From positions 787,882 through 851,881 of the forward strand of contig NZ_JAFMSY010000001.1 of the NCBI RefSeq assembly GCF_017916455.1: a stretch of DNA of 64,000 nucleotides, given 5' to 3'. The stretch is from Nocardioides xinjiangensis (GTDB lineage Bacteria > Actinomycetota > Actinomycetes > Propionibacteriales > Nocardioidaceae). Every line of letters begins with the position of its first letter. Position 1 is the stretch's first letter. Positions 16,949 to 25,040 of this stretch are shown here, piece by piece. The notes beneath the pieces are model-generated. The model was not told the DNA's origin. It did not search any database and worked only from the letters and a program-made list of their open reading frames with translations. Both the position numbers and the translations under genes were made by a program.

Positions 16949-17948
16949 CGTGCGGTGGGCGCGCGAGGTGGACGACCTTCTCGACGTTCAGCCGTTCGCG
17001 GCTGCTGACCTGTGCGCTGGTGAACTCCCGCGCCACGTGGTAGTCGGGCGTCTCGTTCGACAATGCCGCCATGTGGAGGATGTACTCGCCCAGCACCAGC
17101 AGCACCAGCGACATGAGGAAGAACATCCCGGACTGCTGGAGCGAGACGCTCACCCAGCCTGGCTCCACGTTGTCTTTCACGATGGCGACCACCAGCACGT
17201 ACGCGGCGTAGACCATGTTCGCCGCGGCACCGAAGAGCGACAGCATCGTCACCGCACGCAGTGGTGCCCGCGAGGTCGATACGAGGATCTGCATGCCTCG
17301 GTCGAACCCGTCGAGCACGGACCGGTGGTCGGCCGCGACCGGGCGGGAGGAGTAGGTGACGTACGACCGGATGAACCCACCTGTGGCGGGCAGCAAGCGG
17401 TAGGAGATCGCCGGCTGGGGGTGGTGCATGACGTAGTTGATGACGGCTCGGCTGACGAGCCGGAGGGTGGGCGCCTCCTGGGACAGCCGTACGCCCGTGA
17501 ACGAGCGGTAGAGCCGCTCGAAGACCCCACGCGCCACGCGGTAGCCGCGAGGGTCCTTGTCCGGGTTCTCGTCGGTGGCGAAGACGACATCGTCCCCGCT
17601 GACCGCCCGCTGGAGCATGTGCCGCAAGACCGCGACGTCGTCGCGCAGGGGGTCGATGGCGGCGACGTAGTCACCGAGGGCGCTCTCGATCCCCATCCAG
17701 GTGGCGGCGTCGCGCGAGACCTGGTTGGTCAACGCGTACACCTGGATGTTGGGCAGCCCCCCTTCTCCCACGAGATCCTGCAGCCGCGACACGCTGTCGT
17801 CGTCGGAGGCGTTGTCGACCACCACGATCTCGTAGTCGTTCACCAGCGCGCCGAGCTCATCGCCGAGGCGGGTCAGGACGTTCTCGAGGTCCTCGGACGC
17901 GTTGCGCATCACGCAGACGACGGACAGGAAGAGCGGGTGGCGTTGCAC
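16941..17948 (-). CDS. family 2 glycosyltransferase with C-terminal membrane helices (GtrB-like)
   Basis: The product is 335 aa. The GT-A domain shows FLSVVCVMRNASEDLENVL, YEIVVVDNASDDDSVSRL and a GDYVAAIDPLRDD motif. Two transmembrane helices at about 240-265 and 280-305 end the protein, as in polyprenyl-phosphate glucosyltransferases such as GtrB. It is the first gene of the operon and probably charges a polyprenyl carrier. Divergent from it, after 48 bp, is a gene with a leaderless promoter. Confidence 0.88.
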   Translation of the reverse strand: MQRHPLFLSVVCVMRNASEDLENVLTRLGDELGALVNDYEIVVVDNASDDDSVSRLQDLVGEGGLPNIQVYALTNQVSRDAATWMGIESALGDYVAAIDPLRDDVAVLRHMLQRAVSGDDVVFATDENPDKDPRGYRVARGVFERLYRSFTGVRLSQEAPTLRLVSRAVINYVMHHPQPAISYRLLPATGGFIRSYVTYSSRPVAADHRSVLDGFDRGMQILVSTSRAPLRAVTMLSLFGAAANMVYAAYVLVVAIVKDNVEPGWVSVSLQQSGMFFLMSLVLLVLGEYILHMAALSNETPDYHVAREFTSAQVSSRERLNVEKVVHLARPPHDE

Positions 17949-17984
17949 GGGGACATGCTCTCACCCATTGGTCGCGGCAAGGCC

Positions 17985-17990
17985 TACGGT
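17985..17990 (+). promoter_or_regulatory. -10 box (leaderless) of hypothetical gene
   Basis: TACGGT is followed by 6 bases and the ATG at 17997, with no Shine-Dalgarno between them. Confidence 0.5.
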
Positions 17991-17996
17991 GGCTCC

Positions 17997-19106
17997 ATGA
18001 CCGCGTCGGAGCCGCCCCACGTGCAGGGCGTGCACCTGCGGCGCACGGACGAGAACGTGCGGGAGATCGCGGCGCTCGAGGCGGTCCTGGGCGAGCCCGC
18101 CGGGCTCGACGGGCTGCTCGACGACCTCGGGCACCGCATCCGGCCGGCCCGCGTGGTGCCGCGCCTGCTCGGCCGAGCCGTGCGCGAGGCGTACCGCTGG
18201 GACGCCCACGACGAGCGCGACGTGCAGTGGTACCCACAGGGCATCTCCACCAGCGCCGACGCCTCCGACACCGAGGACGTCGGCGGCCGCAGGCTGCTGG
18301 TGACGACCTGGTACTCCACGGGCCGGGACCGCGTGAAGCGCGGGTCGCGGGTGACGTTCGTCGACCTCGACTCCGGCAGGTACCGCCACGTCCTGCTGGT
18401 CTCTCCCGTCCTCGACGACGCCGGCACCCTCACGCTCCGGCCGACGGGCATCCATGCCGGCGGCGTGGTCTGGGCGGGCGCCTACCTGCACGTCGCGGCC
18501 ACCAGCCGCGGCTTCGTCACCGCCCGGGTCGACGACATCATGCGGGTCCCCGGCGGCGACGGCCACCCGGGCCGGTTCGGGATCGAGGGCACGAGCGTGC
18601 ACTCGTTCGGCCACCGCTACGTCCTCCCCGTGCGCTCCACCTACCGGGCGTACACCGACGAGGGCCACCAGCAGCTGCGCTACTCCTTCGCCTCCCTCGA
18701 CCGGCGCTCGGACCCGCCGGCGCTGGTCGCGGGCGAGTACGCCGCGGGGCGGTCCGCCGCCGGCACCACCCGGCTGGCCCGCTACCGCCTGGACCCCGCG
18801 ACGTGGCAGCTCTCGACCGGGGAGGACGGCTACTCCCGCCCGCTGGCCGTCGACGAGGGCGGGGTCCGCCAGATGCAGGGCGTCGTGGTCGCGTCGGGGC
18901 GCTACCACGTCAGCGTCTCCCACGGCCGCTGGATGCCGGGGTCGGTGTGCTCGGGGCAGCCGGGCTCGATGCGCGAACGCCGCTGGGTGCTGCCGATGGG
19001 GCCGGAGGACCTGTCCTACTGGCCCTCCACCGACCGGATCTGGTCGGTGACCGAGCACCCGCGCCGGCGGTGGATCGTCGCGATGGACCGCGGCTGGTTC
19101 GACTGA
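17997..19106 (+). CDS. hypothetical protein, probable beta-propeller-like
   Basis: The product is 369 aa with no signal peptide or membrane segment. After a helical N-terminal region (residues 1-60) the sequence alternates short strands with Gly, Trp and Tyr turns: GRRLLVTTWYSTGRD, GGVVWAGAYLHVAATSRGF, FGHRYVLPVRSTYRAY, RYHVSVSHGRW, LSYWPSTDRIWSVTEHPRRRWIVAM. Blade-like repetition suggests a propeller. The function is not recognised. It is divergent from the glycosylation operon and convergent with the thioesterase gene. Confidence 0.75.
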   Translation: MTASEPPHVQGVHLRRTDENVREIAALEAVLGEPAGLDGLLDDLGHRIRPARVVPRLLGRAVREAYRWDAHDERDVQWYPQGISTSADASDTEDVGGRRLLVTTWYSTGRDRVKRGSRVTFVDLDSGRYRHVLLVSPVLDDAGTLTLRPTGIHAGGVVWAGAYLHVAATSRGFVTARVDDIMRVPGGDGHPGRFGIEGTSVHSFGHRYVLPVRSTYRAYTDEGHQQLRYSFASLDRRSDPPALVAGEYAAGRSAAGTTRLARYRLDPATWQLSTGEDGYSRPLAVDEGGVRQMQGVVVASGRYHVSVSHGRWMPGSVCSGQPGSMRERRWVLPMGPEDLSYWPSTDRIWSVTEHPRRRWIVAMDRGWFD

Positions 19107-19107
19107 G

Positions 19108-19914
19108 TCAGGCGCGGGGCTGCATCGCCAGCTGGCGGCTCTGCGCCACCAGCCGGCCGGCGGCGTCCCAGACCTCGCAGTCCTCCTCGAACATGCCGCC
19201 GGCGACGTTGCGCGTGCGGTGGGAGACCTTGAGCCAGCCCGGCGCCGGCACCGCGCGCACGTGGACCGTGAGCTCGAGCGTCGGCGCCCAGCCCGGCCGG
19301 CCGAGGTCGAAGGTGACCGGCGGCAGCGCGTCGCAGACCATCAGCAGGCCCACCGGGTCGACCTCGTGGCCGTCGGCGAGCCGGAACCACGCCCGGATGT
19401 GGCCGCGGCCGCTGGGCCGGCCCGTCGTCCACCCGAGGCACGCCGGGTCGAAGCGCATGTCGAAGCGCTGCATCAGCGGCGCCGTCCGCAGCACCTCGTC
19501 GGGTGCCGTCGACCCGGGGACGCAGTCCTCCAGCGGGGGCAGGTCGGGCTCCTCGGCGGTCGTGGCCACGTCGTCGGGCATCGCGCCCAGGTCGCCGTAG
19601 GTCGCCAGGGCGGTGAGACGCGTGCCGCCCTCCTGCTGGAGCTCGGCGGATACGGTCGCCGCGGAGCCGCCCTCGCGCAGCACGCGCGTGCAGACCTGGG
19701 CCGGGCCCGGTCTCGAGGCGGACAGGTAGTGGGCGCTCACGGCCAGCGGGTGCGGCTTGGCCGGCACGGCTCGCGCGACCGCCTTGCCGAGGATCCCCAG
19801 CAGGTACCCGCCGTTCACGCCGCCGCCGACCATCCAGCCGCGGTCCAGCTCGGCGCCGTGCAGGCCGGGGCCCTCAGCCGCCAGCGCGGTGTGCGCGTCC
19901 CACTCCGAAGCCAT
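19108..19914 (-). CDS. acyl-CoA thioesterase family protein (double hotdog)
   Basis: The product is 268 aa with two hotdog-type halves. The first contains GLHGAELDRGWMVGGGVNGGYLLGILGKA and HPLAVSAHYLSASRPG. The second contains FDMRFDPACLGWTTGRPSG, GHIRAWFRLADG and PTLELTVHVRAVPAPGWLKV. This is the TesB-like arrangement of actinobacterial thioesterase-superfamily proteins. It probably hydrolyses an acyl-CoA; chain length is unknown. Its stop is 1 base from the stop of the convergent gene. Confidence 0.85.
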   Translation of the reverse strand: MASEWDAHTALAAEGPGLHGAELDRGWMVGGGVNGGYLLGILGKAVARAVPAKPHPLAVSAHYLSASRPGPAQVCTRVLREGGSAATVSAELQQEGGTRLTALATYGDLGAMPDDVATTAEEPDLPPLEDCVPGSTAPDEVLRTAPLMQRFDMRFDPACLGWTTGRPSGRGHIRAWFRLADGHEVDPVGLLMVCDALPPVTFDLGRPGWAPTLELTVHVRAVPAPGWLKVSHRTRNVAGGMFEEDCEVWDAAGRLVAQSRQLAMQPRA

Positions 19915-19920
19915 GGCCCG

Positions 19921-19926
19921 AGCCTA
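19921..19926 (-). promoter_or_regulatory. -10 box of thioesterase gene (leaderless)
   Basis: On the minus strand TAGGCT is followed by 6 bases and the ATG at 19914. Confidence 0.5.
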
Positions 19927-19938
19927 GGGCTGGCCGGC

Positions 19939-20997
19939 TCAGCGCGGCCGGAGCCAGCCGGTGACCTGCGGCACACCGTCCACCCAGCCGAGCCGGGCGG
20001 CGTACATCGACCGGCGGCCGCGCTGCCGGGGCTTGTGGTCCCACTTGCCGGTGCCCACACAGGGCAGCGCGGTGCCGCGGCAGGTCCAGCCGTGCAGGAA
20101 CGCCAGCGTCCGCCCCCCGGGCTCCTCGAGGAGGTCGGCGCCGCCGGGACCGCAGAGGCCGGTCGTCGCGGCGTCGAGCAGCATCCCGCTCTCGGCCGCC
20201 GTCCAGTCGAGCAGGCTCGCCGAGCGCAGCCAGCGGGTGCGGTACTCGCAGCGGGTCCAGTCGCCCTCCGAGGCCAGCATCACGTAGCCCTCCGGACGGC
20301 GGGTGAGCACCGGGTTCTCGATCACGCCGGCGGACCGGACCAGCTCCAGGCTGGTCGTCCCGGTCCGCACCGACTGCCCGTCGCGGGTGAGCGGCACGAT
20401 CCGCACCGTGGACGGGATGCGGTCGGTCTTGTAGAGCAGGTACGCCGACCCGTCCGCGTCGCGGAACCACGACGGGTCGATCACCCCGGCCCGGGGCAGC
20501 GTGGGATCGCGCGGCAGCAGCGGGTCCTGCGCCGCCGGGGTGCCGGCGTACGACGGGCAGACCAGCGGGGCGCTGCCCACGGGCCGGAACGGGCCGCGCG
20601 CCGACCTGGACCGCGCCACGCCGATGCACCGGCCGTGCTCGCCCATCCCGCGCACGGGGGTCGCGTAGTAGAGCAGCCACCGGCCGCGCACGCGCGCCAC
20701 GTCGACCGCCCAGACGCCGCCCTCGCGCGACCACGACGGACGGTGCGTCAGCAGGCTCGGCCCGCGCCGCCAGGGGCCTCCGGCGACGCGTGACCAGGCA
20801 TGCGGGACCCGGTCGCCGGTGGCGTACGCGACGAGGCCCCCGGGTGCGGCGACGACCGCCGGGTCGGGGAAGTCCAGGTCCAGGACGGGCCGCGGGACCC
20901 AGTCCCGCGCGTCGTCCGCGGTCGCCGGAGCGGCGGCGTGGAGCAGCCCGGCGGTCAGCAGCAGCACGAGCAGGCGGACTGCTCTCCGGTTCGGCAC
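19939..20997 (-). CDS. secreted GH43-like (five-bladed propeller) glycoside hydrolase
   Basis: The product is 352 aa. The N terminus (basic start, then LLVLLLTAGLLHAAAPATADD) is a Sec signal peptide with cleavage near residue 28. The mature part has the GH43 pattern: LDFPDPAVVAAPGGLVAYATG (first Asp, general base), VWAVDVARVRGRWLLYYATPV, GVIDPSWFRDADGSAYLLYKT (second Asp) and VIENPVLTRRPEGYVML (Glu, general acid). Arabinan- or xylan-type substrates are typical of the family. The GTG start has a TACCGT box 6 bases upstream. Confidence 0.85.
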   Translation of the reverse strand: MPNRRAVRLLVLLLTAGLLHAAAPATADDARDWVPRPVLDLDFPDPAVVAAPGGLVAYATGDRVPHAWSRVAGGPWRRGPSLLTHRPSWSREGGVWAVDVARVRGRWLLYYATPVRGMGEHGRCIGVARSRSARGPFRPVGSAPLVCPSYAGTPAAQDPLLPRDPTLPRAGVIDPSWFRDADGSAYLLYKTDRIPSTVRIVPLTRDGQSVRTGTTSLELVRSAGVIENPVLTRRPEGYVMLASEGDWTRCEYRTRWLRSASLLDWTAAESGMLLDAATTGLCGPGGADLLEEPGGRTLAFLHGWTCRGTALPCVGTGKWDHKPRQRGRRSMYAARLGWVDGVPQVTGWLRPR

Positions 20998-21003
20998 CGG
21001 GGG

Positions 21004-21009
21004 ACGGTA
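21004..21009 (-). promoter_or_regulatory. -10 box of GH43-like gene (leaderless)
   Basis: On the minus strand TACCGT is followed by 6 bases and the GTG at 20997. Confidence 0.45.
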
Positions 21010-21035
21010 TCCCGCCCGGCGGCCCCGCGGCGCGT

Positions 21036-22379
21036 TCAGGGCCGCAGCGTCGCCGGGAGCCGCTCGAAGCCGCGCAGGATCCGGGTCTCCCGGCGGCGCC
21101 CGCCGGGCTCGAGCCGCAGGTCGGGGTAGCGCTGCCAGATGGCGCGCAGCCCCACCTCGCCCTCCATCCGGGCGAGCTGGGCGCCCAGGCAGTGGTGCCG
21201 TCCGGCGGAGAAGGCGATGTGGTCGCGGGCGTTGGGGCGCCCGACGTCGAAGCGCAGCGGCTCCGCGAACACCGCGGGATCGCGGTTCGCGCCGCCGAGG
21301 ATCGCGGTCACCATGGAGCCGGCCCGCACCTCCTGGCCGCCGACCTCGGTGTCGCGCACGGCCATCCGCCCGGTGAGCAGCACCGGCGGATCGAGGCGCA
21401 GCGCCTCCTCGACGACGTTGGCCCACAGCGACGGGTCGGCGGTGACGCGGGCTCGCTCGGCGGCGTGGTCATGGAGCAAGGCGATGCCGTTGCCGAGGAG
21501 GTTGACCGTGGTCTCGAAGCCCGCGGCCAGCACCAGCCCGGCGGTCGCCTTGAGCTCGGTCTCGGTGAGGCCCTCGCCCTCGTGGCGGACGGCGACGAGC
21601 TCGCTGAGGAGGTCGTCGCCGGGGGCACGGCGCAGCCGGTCGAGGTGGTCGCCGAGCCAGGCGTCGAACTGCCGCAGCGCCCGCGACACCGACCGGTAGC
21701 GCCGGTAGTCGAGGCCCAGGTCGAGGCTGGGCGCGGCGTGCGAGCCGAAGTCCAGCACGCGGGGACGCTCCTCCTCGGGCACTCCCAGCACCTCAGCGAT
21801 CACGGTGACCGGGAGCTGGGCGCAGTAGCGCTCCACGAGGTCGACGGGGTCGGCGGCGCGCTGCTCGAGGGCGTCGAGCAGGCCCGCGGCGATCTCCTCG
21901 GTCCGCTCGCGCAGGCGCTCCACCGCGCGCATGGTGAAGACGCGGGTCACGAGGCGGCGGTAGCGGGTGTGGTCCGGCGGCTCGCTCACGAGGAGGGAGG
22001 GCGGCTCGACCGGGTGCAGCGTGGTCGGCGCCGCCCAGCGCACGACCCTGCCGAGCGCTCCGTCACTGGTCGGGAGCCCGGTGCGGAAGTCGTCGCTGGT
22101 GAGCACCTGCCGGACGGCGGCGTGGCTCGCGGTGACGTAGCCGAGCCGGGAACGGTAGAGCGGGCCGCGCGCGCGGATCTCCTCGACGAGGTCGAAGACC
22201 TCGTCGGTGCCCCGCGACCCGACCAGCACGAGCTGCGCCTGCAGGTCGCCGCGGTCGGCGGCTCGCCGCAGCACCAGCGTCGGGAGGCCGTGGGCAACGC
22301 CCCAGTGCACGCCGGCCCGGACCTCCCGGGCGACCCGCCGCCGCGCCACCCGCGGGGCGGGGAGGGTGGTCGACGTCAT
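21036..22379 (-). CDS. cytochrome P450
   Basis: The product is a 447-aa soluble bacterial P450. The heme-ligand loop FSAGRHHCLG has Cys at about 397. The I-helix motif is AAGFETT, and the ExxR of the K helix is in VVEEALRLDPPV. DHTRYRRLVTRVFT is the C-helix motif. No ferredoxin or reductase gene is adjacent, although fdxA is elsewhere in the window. The substrate is unknown. The ATG at 22379 has a TACGCT box 6 bases upstream; longer in-frame extensions run into the divergent gene. Confidence 0.93.
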   Translation of the reverse strand: MTSTTLPAPRVARRRVAREVRAGVHWGVAHGLPTLVLRRAADRGDLQAQLVLVGSRGTDEVFDLVEEIRARGPLYRSRLGYVTASHAAVRQVLTSDDFRTGLPTSDGALGRVVRWAAPTTLHPVEPPSLLVSEPPDHTRYRRLVTRVFTMRAVERLRERTEEIAAGLLDALEQRAADPVDLVERYCAQLPVTVIAEVLGVPEEERPRVLDFGSHAAPSLDLGLDYRRYRSVSRALRQFDAWLGDHLDRLRRAPGDDLLSELVAVRHEGEGLTETELKATAGLVLAAGFETTVNLLGNGIALLHDHAAERARVTADPSLWANVVEEALRLDPPVLLTGRMAVRDTEVGGQEVRAGSMVTAILGGANRDPAVFAEPLRFDVGRPNARDHIAFSAGRHHCLGAQLARMEGEVGLRAIWQRYPDLRLEPGGRRRETRILRGFERLPATLRP

Positions 22380-22385
22380 GGCCCG

Positions 22386-22391
22386 AGCGTA
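22386..22391 (-). promoter_or_regulatory. -10 box of P450 gene (leaderless)
   Basis: On the minus strand TACGCT is followed by 6 bases and the ATG at 22379. Confidence 0.5.
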
Positions 22392-22399
22392 GTGCTGCC

Positions 22400-22405
22400 T
22401 AGGGT
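22400..22405 (+). promoter_or_regulatory. -10 box of DUF3054 gene (leaderless)
   Basis: TAGGGT is followed by 6 bases and the ATG at 22412. It is only 9 bp from the divergent P450 box, so the two promoters lie back to back in 32 bp. Confidence 0.5.
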
Positions 22406-22411
22406 GGCGCC

Positions 22412-22744
22412 ATGTGGCTCGCCGTCGACCTCCTCCTCGTCGGCGTCTTCGCGGTGCTCGGGCGCTACAGTCACCACGGCGCCGTGACCGTCGACGGCTG
22501 GTGGCAGACGGCGTGGCCGTTCCTGGCCGGGACGCTCCTCGCCTGGGCGGCCCTCGCCGCCAGCCGCCGGCCGCCGGCCGCGGTCGGCTCCGGGATCGTC
22601 GTCTGGATCGGTGCGCTCGTCGGCGGCATGGTGCTGCGTCAGGCCAGCGGGCAGGGGACGGCGCTGGCGTTCGTCGTCGTCGCGACCCTCGTCCTGGGCG
22701 CACTCCTCGTGCTCCCTAGAGTCGGTGCACGTGCCCGACGCTGA
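22412..22744 (+). CDS. DUF3054 family membrane protein
   Basis: The product is 110 aa with four hydrophobic segments. It starts MWLAVDLLLVGVFAVLGRYSHH and has the family-typical TAWPFLAGTLLAWAAL and VVWIGALVGGMVLRQASGQG segments. The family is widespread in actinobacteria and its function is unknown. Its last 14 bases overlap the start of the MFS gene, which suggests co-translation. Confidence 0.88.
   Translation: MWLAVDLLLVGVFAVLGRYSHHGAVTVDGWWQTAWPFLAGTLLAWAALAASRRPPAAVGSGIVVWIGALVGGMVLRQASGQGTALAFVVVATLVLGALLVLPRVGARARR
22717..22722 (+). promoter_or_regulatory. possible internal -10 box of MFS gene
   Basis: TAGAGT lies 8 bases before the GTG at 22731, inside the end of the DUF3054 gene. 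The gene may therefore have its own start of transcription as well as read-through. Confidence 0.35.
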
Positions 22745-23933
22745 CGCCCGCCCGCGCGGCGGCGCCGTGCCCTTCGCCGTCCTGTTCGCTGCCGTGGTGC
22801 TCGTCTCGATCAACCTCCGTCCCGGCGCGTCCTCGATCGGGCCGGTGCTCGAGGAGGTACGCCTCGGGCTCGGCATGAGCGCCGGTGTCGCCGGCGCCGT
22901 CACCGGCCTGCCCGGTTTGGTCTTTGGCCTGGTGGGCGCGGTGTCCGTCGCCTTCGCCCGGAAGGTCGGCATGACCGCCGGCGTCGCGGTGGGCCTCGCC
23001 GTCGCGGCCCTCGGCCTGCTCCTGCGGGTCAGCACCGACAGCGTCCCGGCGTTCCTGGTCCCCACCGTCGTCGGCCTCGCCGGCATGGCGGTGGGGAACG
23101 TGCTGGTGCCCGCCTGGATCAAGGCGCACGGGCACGCCGTCGCCCTGATGACGGTCTACGGCACCGGGTTGGTCGTCGGCGGCACCATCGGCTCCCTCGC
23201 GACCGCGCCGGCCACGGAGGCCGGCGGCTCGTGGCGTGCCGGTCTCGGCATGTGGGGAGTCCTCGCCGCCGTCGCGCTGCCCCTGTGGGGCTGGCTGGCC
23301 CTCCGCGAGCGCCGGTCCCCCACCGAGCACCGGGTCGTCGGGGCCGCGCCGAGCGGCCGGGTGGCTCATTCCCCGACCGCGGTCGCGCTGACCGTGCTGT
23401 TCGGCGTGCAGTCGATGCATGCCTACGTGCAGTTCGGCTGGCTGCCCCAGGTCTACCGGGACGCCGGCATCTCGGCGTCGCACGCCGGCGCCCTGCAGGC
23501 GCTGCTGTCCAGCGTCGGCATCGCGGGCGCGCTGGCGCTGCCCACGGTGATCGAGCGCGGACGCGGGTTGCAGGTCCTCGCGCTGTCGTTCGGCGTCCTG
23601 CTCGTCCTCGGCTACACCGGGCTGCTCGTCGCGCCCGCGACGGTTCCGTGGCTGTGGGCGTTGGTCCTCGGCTATGCCGGCCTCGCCTTCCCGTTCGCCA
23701 TCGCGATGATCACCGCCCGGACCCGGCACCCGTCGGTGACCGCCCAGCTGTCCGGTTTCGTGCAGTCCGTGGGCTACGCGCTGGCCGCGATCGGCCCCTT
23801 CCTGGTGGGCGTGGTGCACGACGCGACGGGCGGCTGGACCCTCGTGCTCGCCCTGCTCGCCCTCACCGGCATCCCGCTGGCCCTCGCCGGGATGCGCGTC
23901 GCCCGGCCGACGTACGTCGACGACGAGTATTAA
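22731..23933 (+). CDS. MFS transporter, CynX/NimT type
   Basis: The product is 400 aa with about twelve transmembrane segments. The N-terminal segment AAVVLVSINLRPGASSIGPVLEEVR is characteristic of the cyanate/2-nitroimidazole transporter subfamily of MFS. The centre has a short cytoplasmic loop (RERRSPTEHRVV) between the two six-helix halves. The substrate cannot be told from sequence. It starts at a GTG inside the end of the DUF3054 gene. Confidence 0.88.
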   Translation: MPDADARPRGGAVPFAVLFAAVVLVSINLRPGASSIGPVLEEVRLGLGMSAGVAGAVTGLPGLVFGLVGAVSVAFARKVGMTAGVAVGLAVAALGLLLRVSTDSVPAFLVPTVVGLAGMAVGNVLVPAWIKAHGHAVALMTVYGTGLVVGGTIGSLATAPATEAGGSWRAGLGMWGVLAAVALPLWGWLALRERRSPTEHRVVGAAPSGRVAHSPTAVALTVLFGVQSMHAYVQFGWLPQVYRDAGISASHAGALQALLSSVGIAGALALPTVIERGRGLQVLALSFGVLLVLGYTGLLVAPATVPWLWALVLGYAGLAFPFAIAMITARTRHPSVTAQLSGFVQSVGYALAAIGPFLVGVVHDATGGWTLVLALLALTGIPLALAGMRVARPTYVDDEY

Positions 23934-23963
23934 GCCGCGGCCTGGTGCCCCACGGTTACGGCT

Positions 23964-24458
23964 TCAGCTGGTCGTCCGCAGATCGTGCCGAGCGCTCTCG
24001 ATGAATGAATCGCGATGTCGCGCGACGTTCGAGTACTCGTGCCAGTACTCGTCGGTGGCGTAGACCATGCCCGGACGCGTCGTCGCTGCCCGGAAGTCGT
24101 CCAGCGCCGCCCGCAACATCCGCGCAGCGCCTGTCACGGCCTCGGCGCCGACGATTTCGATCACGCGGAGGCGCCGGGTCACGTCGCTGTCGAGAGTCCA
24201 GTAGACAGCGCCGTCTGCGTCCAACGGATTCGGACACCCGGGAGTGGAACGCCCCAGCAAGTGCGCTGCATCATGAGCGGAGTTGAGGAAGTCGACGTAA
24301 GCCTGGGAACGCTCCAGCCGTCGGGCGTCCTGCACCGTGTCGTTCCGGGTGCGCTTGTGGCGCAGCACCTCGAGCCCGAACGTCAGACCGGAGCCGAGGA
24401 CGAGGCTGCCGAGAGAGATGAAGACCGACGATTCCACGATCGGAATCTTCCCACTCAC
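23964..24458 (-). CDS. hypothetical membrane-anchored protein
   Basis: The product is 164 aa. A hydrophobic segment near the N terminus (VFISLGSLVLGSGLTFGLEVL, residues 12-32) is followed by a basic stretch RHKRTRNDTVQDARRLERSQAYVDFLNSAHDA and a helical cytoplasmic domain. This single-helix plus coiled-helix layout is typical of small actinobacterial proteins of unknown function. The local base composition is clearly less GC-rich than in flanking genes, suggesting more recent acquisition. No pathway can be assigned. Confidence 0.65.
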   Translation of the reverse strand: MSGKIPIVESSVFISLGSLVLGSGLTFGLEVLRHKRTRNDTVQDARRLERSQAYVDFLNSAHDAAHLLGRSTPGCPNPLDADGAVYWTLDSDVTRRLRVIEIVGAEAVTGAARMLRAALDDFRAATTRPGMVYATDEYWHEYSNVARHRDSFIESARHDLRTTS

Positions 24459-24567
24459 AGCAACGTGCGTCAGCCGAATGCCGTGACGTGGCCCCCATTC
24501 GCAGACAGGCTGAGTGGTTCAGCGTCGGTACGAGGGCCGGGTGGGGTCCGGCCGGCTCGGGACGTGC

Positions 24568-24573
24568 TTGGAT
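24568..24573 (+). promoter_or_regulatory. -10-like box of VOC gene
   Basis: TTGGAT is followed by 6 bases and the ATG at 24580. It deviates from TAnnnT at the second base. Confidence 0.3.
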
Positions 24574-24579
24574 CGCCGC

Positions 24580-24996
24580 ATGGCCTCCCGACTGACCGAG
24601 ATCTCCCTGGACTGCCACGACCCCGACCGGCTCGCGGAGTTCTGGACCGCTGCCCTCGAGTGGGTGGTGCTCGACCGCGAGCCCGGACTGGTCGAGATCG
24701 GACCGCCGCGCGCGAGCGACCAGGCGCTGCTCGACGCCGTCCGCTCCGGTCCGGTGCCGCCGACGATGTTCCTGGCGGCGGTCGAGGAGGGGAAGGTCGC
24801 GAAGAACCGGATGCACCTCGACCTCTCCCCCGTCGACCGCTCGCGGGACGAGGAGGTCGAGCGGCTGCTGGGGCTCGGGGCGACCCGCGCCGACGTCGGC
24901 CAGACCGGCGAGGAGTCCTGGGTCGTCATGGCCGACCCCGAGGGCAACGAGTTCTGCGTGCTGCGCAGCCTGGCTCCCGGCCACTTCTCCCTGTGA
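24580..24996 (+). CDS. VOC (glyoxalase-like) family protein
   Basis: The product is 138 aa with two beta-alpha-beta-beta-beta modules. It begins SRLTEISLDCHDPDRLAEFWTAAL and ends ESWVVMADPEGNEFCVL, the usual termini of glyoxalase/dioxygenase-superfamily proteins. NRMHLDLSPVDR supplies a candidate metal-binding His-x-Asp. This subtype is usually annotated only as VOC or glyoxalase-like. No substrate can be given. The gene stands alone between a leftward hypothetical gene and a GNAT gene. Confidence 0.85.
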   Translation: MASRLTEISLDCHDPDRLAEFWTAALEWVVLDREPGLVEIGPPRASDQALLDAVRSGPVPPTMFLAAVEEGKVAKNRMHLDLSPVDRSRDEEVERLLGLGATRADVGQTGEESWVVMADPEGNEFCVLRSLAPGHFSL

Positions 24997-25040
24997 GCCG
25001 CTGAGCGGGTGGGCGCCGCCGGCGTGCGACGATCGCCCGC

